Part shown: one piece after another, positions 1 to 5,269 of the stretch
How the letters are laid out: each line of letters begins with the position of its first letter
How positions within the stretch are numbered: the first letter of the stretch is position 1
Made by a program: the position numbers and the translations under genes
Assembly (NCBI GenBank): GCA_012963895.1
Contig: DTUW01000127.1
Location: 1 to 5,269 of the forward strand
Direction: 5' to 3'
Length of the DNA stretch: 5,269 nucleotides
Source of the DNA: Campylobacterales bacterium
Lineage (GTDB): Bacteria; Campylobacterota; Campylobacteria; Campylobacterales; Thiovulaceae
Notes under the pieces: generated by a model
Databases searched by the model: none
Seen by the model: only the letters and a program-made list of their open reading frames with translations
Told to the model about the DNA's origin: nothing

Positions 1-1190
1 TTTCGGGTTTCTTTGCTCCACCATTAGAATTGGAATTCAAACTCTATCCAGACCTATTTTTCCAAAAAAAGGCTAAGGGCAAAATATTTGTAAATTACAT
101 ATTTCCAACAGCAGTCCAAAAAGAGTCAATAGCAAATATTCTAATAAATGATAAATTTGTTTCTCAGGTCTCTATGCTTGAAGAGCGAGATACTCAAAAT
201 CTTAAAGAGTATCTATTTTTGGATACTCGAACTCCGAGCGAATATCCAGCCTCTCTGTTGAGAGGAGGAAAAAATAGCTTGAAAATTGATATGAAGATGA
301 TTCCTCTAAGTTGGAATCCAAAAACCTTACAAGCTACTATCATGGACGATTCCTATTTTGAAATACCAGAAGCGAGACACTGGATAGGTATGGCAGACCT
401 ACAAGATTTCACTTTATCAGCTTTCCCATTTTCTATATATCCAGATTTACAAGATACACATATTCTACTTACAGATAAGAGAGTTTCAACTCTTGAAGCT
501 CTTATGCAGATAATGAGATTTTTGGGGGAGAATTTGAAGTATCCACCCTACTATCTCACTATTGGAGATAATTTAGATGAGGTTGCAAAAAATAAAAATT
601 TGATAGTTTTAGGAGAATACAATGAGAAGTGGGGAGAGATATATCAAAATGCCCCATTAGTTTTAACTAAACACGGTTATATTAGAGATATAGACCTCTC
701 TAATAAATTTGCTGAAACAGTAGAAGAGCTGGAAGAGAAAAATATAGATGAGAGTGAAGAGGATAGAAAACAGTTTATTAGACTGTTTGAGACAACTGAA
801 AAGAGTGAATATCTAATAACCCAGTTTTTTCAATCTCCCTTTAATTCAGACAAAACTATTTTGATGTTTAATGGACAAGATATAGATATTAAAGCTGAGA
901 TAAAACAGGTATTAGATGCTAAGTTTAGAGGAAAAATAAAAGGGGATTTAGTTATTACAAAACTTACAGGTAAAGGAAGTAGAGAAATATATAACTTTGA
1001 TGTTCAGCCCCCATATTATGTTGGGGATTTTGATACTATAAGTAGGGTCTATTTTTTAATAGGAAGCAATCCCCTGCTATTTGTCGGTTTGTCGGTATTT
1101 CTCATAATCTTGATTGTCTATTTTCTGAGAAAAACTCTACTACTATATAGGATGAGACATCATGAAAGTGATGCTAGTGCAAATGATTAG
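1..1190 (+). CDS. bcsB: Cellulose synthase regulatory/co-catalytic subunit BcsB, C-terminal part (5' truncated by window)
   Basis: The reading frame is open from the left edge (first full codon at 3) to TAG at 1188-1190, so the true start lies upstream; the TTG at 30 is just an internal Leu codon. Residues below count that codon as 1. BcsB is a periplasmic protein of alternating carbohydrate-binding and flavodoxin-like domains with a C-terminal membrane helix that docks on BcsA, helping glucan cross the inner membrane. Seen here: a hydrophobic/PDLFF segment (3-11) typical of the second carbohydrate-binding domain; FPFSIYPDL (132-140), matching the family's FPFT..ADL signature; EYLITQFFQSPFNSDKTILM (260-279), matching the family's L..F.SPW...R.VL block; and a transmembrane helix at about 348-366 followed by a basic cytoplasmic tail. 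An acidic insert lies at about 229-250. The N-terminal signal peptide and first domain pair are missing only because the window begins here. The family call is from remembered motifs; whether the polymer is cellulose or another beta-glucan is not shown. Confidence 0.85.
   Translation, partial: SGFFAPPLELEFKLYPDLFFQKKAKGKIFVNYIFPTAVQKESIANILINDKFVSQVSMLEERDTQNLKEYLFLDTRTPSEYPASLLRGGKNSLKIDMKMIPLSWNPKTLQATIMDDSYFEIPEARHWIGMADLQDFTLSAFPFSIYPDLQDTHILLTDKRVSTLEALMQIMRFLGENLKYPPYYLTIGDNLDEVAKNKNLIVLGEYNEKWGEIYQNAPLVLTKHGYIRDIDLSNKFAETVEELEEKNIDESEEDRKQFIRLFETTEKSEYLITQFFQSPFNSDKTILMFNGQDIDIKAEIKQVLDAKFRGKIKGDLVITKLTGKGSREIYNFDVQPPYYVGDFDTISRVYFLIGSNPLLFVGLSVFLIILIVYFLRKTLLLYRMRHHESDASAND
1149..1152 (+). 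promoter_or_regulatory. Shine-Dalgarno for bcsZ
   Basis: AGGA lies 9 bases before the ATG at 1162, inside the last codons of bcsB. It supports 1162 rather than the later in-frame ATGs at 1171 and 1183 as the start, and suggests translation coupled to bcsB. Confidence 0.55.
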
Positions 1191-2220
1191 ATTGATATTT
1201 ATTATGACATTGGGTAGTTCCAGTCTATTTGGACTAAATTACAACTATTGGAAAATGTTTAAAAAGAACTTCATATCTTCACAAGGAAGGGTTATAGATA
1301 GATTTAATAGCAATATTACCCATACTGAATCGATTGGCTATGGTCTCTTTTTTTCGGTCTCATATGGAGATAGGAAAACTTTTGATTTGATTAGAAAATG
1401 GTTACATAACAATATAGAAGTAAATAAAATGGGATTGTATGGTTGGAAATGGGGCAAGAGAGATGATGGAAGTTGGGGAATGTTAGATATGAATAATGCC
1501 ACAGATGGGGATATGTGGATAGCATACTCCCTTTTATTAGCTTATGAGAAGTGGAATGATGTGAAATATCTTGGAGAGGCTCAAAAATTGATTAGTGCAA
1601 TTAAAAAACATACAATCATAAAGGTTAATGGAAAATATTTACTACTCCCCGCCCAGTTTGGATTTGTTAAGAAAGACCATATTAAACTAAATCCATCATA
1701 TACTATCCCATTTATCTTTGAGAAATTTAGCATATATGATAAGGATAAACTATGGAAAGCCTTTTTACTCGATTCAATAGATATGTTTCAAAATTCGGCA
1801 GTTGGTAATTTGAGAATTCACCCAGACTGGATAAAACTAGATTTGAAGAGTAACCAATACACCTACTACGAAAATGAGTCTATCTTTGGATTTGACTCTA
1901 TTAGAGTTCCCCTATTCTTGGGTTACCAATACAAAATTACTAAACGAGATTATCTAAAATCGATATTGAGAGGATATATAGTTCTCTTAAAATATATCAA
2001 AAAATTGAATAAATATATATTCCAGATAGATTTTAAGAATCATCGGATTAGATACAAATATCCACCATATGGCTTCCTAGCAGTATATAGCTACCTATAC
2101 AAACTATTCCACATTACCCCACCACCTTCAATCCATAGAAAAATAGAAGAGGGCATTAAAAATGAGACTAATAATTACTACTCTTTTAGCTTATTACTTT
2201 TTACTGATATTTTCAACTAA
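1162..2220 (+). CDS. bcsZ: Periplasmic endo-beta-1,4-glucanase, glycoside hydrolase family 8 (BcsZ)
   Basis: A 352-residue secreted cellulase, close to the usual BcsZ length of about 370. In bcs operons this enzyme cuts beta-1,4-glucan in the periplasm and is needed for normal cellulose export. GH8 landmarks occur in order: HTESIGYGLFF (54-64), with Glu56 as likely general acid; a WKW segment (95-97); NATDGDMWIAYSLLLAYEKW (112-131), with the conserved Asp115/Asp117 pair; NPSYTIP (177-183), the family's NPSY substrate-binding segment; HPDW (220-223); and FGFDSIRVPL (242-251), where Asp245 aligns with the proposed catalytic base of the SYDAIR motif in E. coli BcsZ. The key residues are present, so activity is likely. 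Residues 1-24 form a signal peptide ending SLFG before LNYNYW. The start at 1162 overlaps bcsB by 29 bases; a start at 1183 would still leave a usable but shorter signal peptide. The 3' end overlaps the next gene by 59 bases. Motif assignments are from memory of the family, not a search. Confidence 0.92.
   Translation: MKVMLVQMIRLIFIMTLGSSSLFGLNYNYWKMFKKNFISSQGRVIDRFNSNITHTESIGYGLFFSVSYGDRKTFDLIRKWLHNNIEVNKMGLYGWKWGKRDDGSWGMLDMNNATDGDMWIAYSLLLAYEKWNDVKYLGEAQKLISAIKKHTIIKVNGKYLLLPAQFGFVKKDHIKLNPSYTIPFIFEKFSIYDKDKLWKAFLLDSIDMFQNSAVGNLRIHPDWIKLDLKSNQYTYYENESIFGFDSIRVPLFLGYQYKITKRDYLKSILRGYIVLLKYIKKLNKYIFQIDFKNHRIRYKYPPYGFLAVYSYLYKLFHITPPPSIHRKIEEGIKNETNNYYSFSLLLFTDIFN
2149..2153 (+). promoter_or_regulatory. 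Shine-Dalgarno for the bcsC-like gene
   Basis: GAGGG lies 8 bases before the ATG at 2162, inside the bcsZ coding region. It fixes the start of the next gene 59 bases before the bcsZ stop, and that start is immediately followed by a good signal peptide. Confidence 0.65.
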
Positions 2221-4744
2221 TCAACTTTTTGGATTGAGTTCGCTGTATGAAAAACAAATCCTTGCACTTGGTCAAAAGTATGAGAGGAATGGGGAGTATC
2301 AGAGAGCTTATGAACTCTATCAGGAATATCAAGCAAACAACCTCCCTTCTCCAAAGATAGCAGAAAGATTAAATGCTATTAAACCATTGATAGGTGGTGG
2401 TAAAAAAACAGTAAAAAGGTCTGGAAAAATAGGTAAATTACCCCAGAAATTTTATGCTGTTCAAGTATTGACAACTAAACATAAATATAGAAAATCTGCC
2501 GAGAGGGAAAAGAGTAGATTGGAGGGTTACGGTTTAAGTTGTTACTTTAAATCTGGCAAACATCTATATCTTCGATGTAATCCTGTAAAAACTAAGGGAG
2601 AGCTAAAAGAAGCCATATCAATTCTAAAAAGTATTGGAAAAGACTTTTTTATAGTTAGAGATAGCAATCCACCCATCTTACCCATTTCCTCTTCTCCGAT
2701 ACCTAAACAGTCTGCACAAATAGAGAAAATCAAGTCTCGTCAAAAGCCCAAATCTATACAGGAAACTACCAAGCCTAAACCTATAAAACAACTTTCAACA
2801 AACAAAAATACCAGGCCATCTTTAAATAGAAATTCTCATAAAGGTATCCAGAAAAAGAAAAAAAAGATAGAGAAAGCATCAAAATATACAATAAATCAGG
2901 GGTATAAGGCTTTAAACGACAAACAATTTACAAAAGCTAAACTGATATTTTCTGATATATTGAAATATCAACCAGATAATATTGATGCCGCTTTTGGATA
3001 TGCCCTCGTCTTTATGAATGAAGGTGATTGGACAAAGGCATATATTACTTTAAATAAAATTATTGACAAAACAGACAGAGAAGATATACATAAAACATAT
3101 AAATCTGTTATTTACAACATGAACCTCAAAAAAGGTTGGAAAAATGTAGCAAGTGACCCTGCTAAATCTATTGAATATTTTCAAAAAGCTGGTGAAATTC
3201 AAATGACCTCTGATGTAAGTGAAGGGCTTGCCTATGCATATAATAATAATAAAGACTTTGCTAGTGCTATCCCATATGCCGAAAAGGTCTATAAAAAGAA
3301 AAAAGATTTCAAGAGTGCCAAATTACTTCTACAAGCCTATTTAAAAGCTAAGAAAAAGAAAAAAGCGAGGGAGTTTTTTGAAACCCTTGACCCGGCAATC
3401 CAGGCAAACATGGAATATAACCCTAAAAGAGATGAGCTATTAGATGAGGTGGAAAAGCTTATTAAGTTGAAACAATATCGAAAAGCCAAAAGCTTATTAA
3501 GAGAACTCTATCTTTTGTATCCTACAAACTCCAAGGTTCTTCTCTATTTTGCTAAGGTGTATCAAGCTACTAAGAAATATAAAAGTGCCTTGGAATACTA
3601 TCGAACTGTTTTGGCTAATGACCCGACCAATTCAGAAGCACTATTAGGGGTTGCAAAAATATATCTTGCTCTCAAAAAATATCAAAAGGCTTTAACTACT
3701 CTTCAAACTTTAAAGGACAACAGTAGCATTAATGTAGATAAATTGATAAATGAAACTCAGCTAAAAATATATCTAAAAGATGGAAATAAGAGAAAAGCAT
3801 TAGTACTAGCAAAAGAGATGATACAAGACGACCCAACTAATGTTGAGCTATATATTACATTGGGCGATTTGAATATGGAATTGAAAAATAGCAGAGATGC
3901 CTATTTCTACTATGGTAGAGCTTTTCAACTTGCTCCTGACAATTTCCAAGTTAGGATAAAACTCCTAAATCTGCTCTTAGAACAAAATCTATTTGACCAA
4001 ATCCAAACTCTCTTAGAAAATTTTAGAGGCTTCAAAATGACCAAAGAACAGAAAAAAGAACTGAGAGATTTCTATTTGAAGTTTTATAAAAAATATACCG
4101 CCGTATCTTTGGAGGAGAAAGATTATGAATATGCTTTAAAGGCTGCAAAAGCTGGATTGCAGATGGAGCCTGATGATAGCTTTTTTATAGAGAGTGCCGG
4201 CTGGGCTGGGCTAAATAGTAAAAAATATAATGATGCTATCTACTATTTCAGTAAGATACTTGCAAAAGACCCAGACAACTACACTATTAGATATGGTATG
4301 GGATTGGCTTATGTTAATTTGAAACAGTTTGATAAGGCTAAGGAATATTTCAAATATGCAGAGAAAAGTAATGATGTAGATTTGCTATACAAAATAGCTG
4401 AAATATATAAAGATATAGGATTTAAAAAAGACTCCTACCGAGTTGTAAAACTTATTGAAGAACTTGGAAAACACTCAATAGTAAAATCAACCTCATCACC
4501 AAAAAAGAGACCTGAAAAGAAAGTAGAAATATCTCCCGAAATGCCAACATCTCGAAATTTAGAATATAGAGATAGTATGAATACATACAATCCTTTTATT
4601 ACTAATAATGAAGATGTTCCAAAAGTTACAGAAACAGTAGAGCCACCAGAACAGAATTCTATATCAAATGTATTACCAAAAGTAGTGCCTCAAAATCCTG
4701 AGCCAGAAGTTATTGAAATCAAAAAAAAAAGCATCTGGTTCTGA
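2162..4744 (+). CDS. bcsC: BcsC-like cellulose export protein: signal peptide, SPOR-like domain and TPR array; frame ends at an A10 tract
   Basis: An 860-residue periplasmic portion of a BcsC-type exporter. BcsC normally joins a long TPR scaffold, which touches peptidoglycan and the synthase, to a C-terminal outer-membrane barrel that lets cellulose out. Domains seen: signal peptide 1-24 (hydrophobic, ending QLFG); a TPR-like helix pair at about 29-60; a SPOR-like domain at about 95-168, beginning FYAVQV (97-102) and ending FFIVR (162-166), with the alternating strand/helix pattern of peptidoglycan-binding SPOR domains; a basic, Pro/Lys-rich linker at about 169-241; roughly 14 TPR units at 242-771, many with the G/Y-A-P spacing (for example ending YPTN, DPTN, APDN, DPDN); and a charged linker from 772. 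The frame then meets ten A residues (codons 854-857) and stops at TGA 4742-4744 with no barrel. The missing barrel continues in the +1 frame from 4731, so this is most likely the first part of one frameshifted gene. An independent periplasmic TPR-SPOR protein is the less likely alternative. Confidence 0.82.
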   Translation: MRLIITTLLAYYFLLIFSTNQLFGLSSLYEKQILALGQKYERNGEYQRAYELYQEYQANNLPSPKIAERLNAIKPLIGGGKKTVKRSGKIGKLPQKFYAVQVLTTKHKYRKSAEREKSRLEGYGLSCYFKSGKHLYLRCNPVKTKGELKEAISILKSIGKDFFIVRDSNPPILPISSSPIPKQSAQIEKIKSRQKPKSIQETTKPKPIKQLSTNKNTRPSLNRNSHKGIQKKKKKIEKASKYTINQGYKALNDKQFTKAKLIFSDILKYQPDNIDAAFGYALVFMNEGDWTKAYITLNKIIDKTDREDIHKTYKSVIYNMNLKKGWKNVASDPAKSIEYFQKAGEIQMTSDVSEGLAYAYNNNKDFASAIPYAEKVYKKKKDFKSAKLLLQAYLKAKKKKKAREFFETLDPAIQANMEYNPKRDELLDEVEKLIKLKQYRKAKSLLRELYLLYPTNSKVLLYFAKVYQATKKYKSALEYYRTVLANDPTNSEALLGVAKIYLALKKYQKALTTLQTLKDNSSINVDKLINETQLKIYLKDGNKRKALVLAKEMIQDDPTNVELYITLGDLNMELKNSRDAYFYYGRAFQLAPDNFQVRIKLLNLLLEQNLFDQIQTLLENFRGFKMTKEQKKELRDFYLKFYKKYTAVSLEEKDYEYALKAAKAGLQMEPDDSFFIESAGWAGLNSKKYNDAIYYFSKILAKDPDNYTIRYGMGLAYVNLKQFDKAKEYFKYAEKSNDVDLLYKIAEIYKDIGFKKDSYRVVKLIEELGKHSIVKSTSSPKKRPEKKVEISPEMPTSRNLEYRDSMNTYNPFITNNEDVPKVTETVEPPEQNSISNVLPKVVPQNPEPEVIEIKKKSIWF
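2858..2865 (+). repeat. A8 homopolymer tract within the bcsC-like gene
   Basis: Eight A residues sit in the Lys-rich linker (KKKKK around residues 232-236) between the SPOR-like domain and the TPR array. The frame reads through correctly here. It is the second long A-run in the same gene and another possible slippage point, though Lys runs in an AT-rich genome produce such tracts by chance. Confidence 0.6.
4721..4730 (+). repeat. A10 homopolymer at the frame break in the bcsC-like gene
   Basis: Ten consecutive A residues, flanked by C at 4720 and G at 4731. Read in the upstream frame they give Lys-Lys-Lys then S-I-W-F and TGA at 4742-4744. Removing one A (or adding two) gives Lys-Lys-Lys-Ala-Ser-Gly-Ser and an open frame to the end of the window. 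A -1 ribosomal shift cannot rescue it, because that frame stops at TAG 4747-4749. The downstream frame is itself closed upstream by TAG at 4683-4685, so the switch must happen between 4686 and 4741, and the A-run is the obvious site. Confidence 0.9.
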
Positions 4745-5269
4745 AATAGGTGAAAGTGGTAATATGTGGGACTTTACTCCCACGACACCAATAGATAACA
4801 TTCCACAAAAGGCTATTCGGAGGAGCAATATTGGTGAAGCTCATAAAATAGCTATTACTGAAAACGGGATAGATACAACCCCACTGTCCCAACTATTTGG
4901 ACAAAAGATACCCCCAGAAAAAAAGATAGATATTGAAAATGAACCATTTGGAATATTTGAACCGAGTGCCAAAGAGTTAGAAACATTTTCAGAAGCAGAA
5001 GAGTTACCACTAAAATTACCAAAACTGCCACCAAAGAAAAAGCCGAAAAGAGAGAGCGAATATTATGAGGGAGATTCCAGCAAAGAGAGTCAGAAAGTAA
5101 CCCCAGGAGATACTAAGGTATCCAACTCATTTCTAGCAAAACTCTCAAATTTGGAAAATGATATTTTAAATGACACAAGAAACAGCATAGGAGTAGGAGT
5201 ATTCTATAAAACAAGAGTTGGGAGTGCTGGACTAGATGCCTTAGATAATTTTGTTTTGCCCTCTTTCGA
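4731..5269 (+). CDS. bcsC: BcsC C-terminal part in the +1 frame: charged linker and start of outer-membrane barrel (3' truncated by window)
   Basis: This frame (codons starting at 4731) is open for 179 codons to the window edge, ending in a partial codon. About 130 residues are a hydrophilic Glu/Lys/Pro/Ser-rich linker. From about 5145 the sequence becomes ordered: LENDILNDTRNSIGVGVFYK then TRVGSAGLDALDNFVLPSF. This resembles the opening of the BcsC C-terminal domain, where a G..YR.R.G..GL..L....P pattern forms the first barrel strand and turn. Most of the barrel (expected about 300 more residues) lies beyond the window. The earliest ATG in this frame, at 4764, is not followed by a signal peptide. 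An outer-membrane barrel made from there could not be exported, so the segment is best read as the continuation of the gene starting at 2162, separated by the A10 tract. The barrel assignment rests on a short stretch remembered from the family. Confidence 0.75.
4748..4753 (+). promoter_or_regulatory. Possible Shine-Dalgarno before ATG 4764
   Basis: AGGTGA ends 10 bases before ATG 4764 and begins just after the TGA at 4742-4744, so ribosomes ending there could in principle reinitiate. The resulting product would lack a signal peptide, so this may be a chance match in an AGT/GGT-rich coding stretch. Confidence 0.25.

Noticed and set aside
30..32. TTG as the start codon of the first gene
   Set aside because: The frame continues upstream to the window edge with family-like sequence (GFFAPPLELEF), and the product would lack the BcsB N-terminal half and signal peptide; the gene is simply cut by the window.
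250..265. Perfect inverted repeat CCTCTC-TGTT-GAGAGG, which could form a hairpin
   Set aside because: It lies inside the bcsB coding region and has no T-run after it on either strand, so it is not a terminator; a 6-base stem of this kind is easily a chance event.
263..281. Strong SD-like AGGAGG followed by an in-frame TTG (279), suggesting an internal start in bcsB
   Set aside because: The bases encode a conserved Arg-Gly-Gly-Lys-Asn turn of the carbohydrate-binding domain, and a product starting here would have no export signal.
2542..2733. 63-codon open frame on the minus strand
   Set aside because: It lies wholly inside the SPOR/linker coding part of the bcsC-like gene, has no recognisable domain, and sits opposite a well-supported gene; treated as a shadow frame.
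4727..4749. Classical -1 programmed ribosomal frameshift on the A-run
   Set aside because: The -1 frame hits TAG at 4747-4749 within a few codons and does not reach the barrel frame; only a +1 (or -2) shift, loss of one A, or gain of two A would.

Overview
The window is a compact, single-strand segment of a bacterial cellulose (bcs-type) synthesis and secretion operon. It has three overlapping plus-strand genes in the order known from Proteobacteria: bcsB (5' end cut off by the window), bcsZ (complete), then a bcsC-like gene (3' end cut off). The catalytic synthase bcsA would be expected just upstream but is not in view. The DNA is AT-rich, Arg is mostly AGA, Ile often ATA, and proteins are Lys/Ile/Asn-rich. 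Together with the tight gene packing this suggests a low-GC Gram-negative bacterium, possibly a Campylobacterota member of the Sulfurimonas/Sulfurovum/Arcobacter sort. The lineage is an inference; the Gram-negative cell plan follows from the outer-membrane export gene.

Layout: positions 1-1190 encode the C-terminal half of the periplasmic, membrane-anchored BcsB subunit. Positions 1162-2220 encode a secreted GH8 endoglucanase (BcsZ) with its catalytic Glu and Asp residues recognisable. Positions 2162-4744 encode a signal peptide, a SPOR-like domain and a long TPR array, as expected for the periplasmic scaffold of BcsC but with an unusual SPOR module. There is no intergenic space: the genes overlap by 29 and 59 bases, each downstream start has a Shine-Dalgarno sequence inside the preceding gene, and no promoter or terminator is visible.

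The most notable feature is at 4721-4730. A run of ten A residues in the bcsC-like gene is followed four codons later by a stop (4742-4744), yet the +1 frame stays open from the tract to the window end. That frame encodes a charged linker and then the start of what looks like the BcsC outer-membrane beta-barrel domain. A tract of nine A would give one continuous protein. The gene is therefore frameshifted in this sequence, through a homopolymer sequencing error, a real mutation, phase-variable tract length, or transcriptional slippage.

Working model: BcsA/BcsB polymerise and translocate beta-1,4-glucan across the inner membrane. BcsZ trims it in the periplasm. The BcsC TPR scaffold, perhaps held to peptidoglycan by SPOR, guides it to the outer-membrane pore. 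The state of the A-tract would decide whether the pore is made at all.
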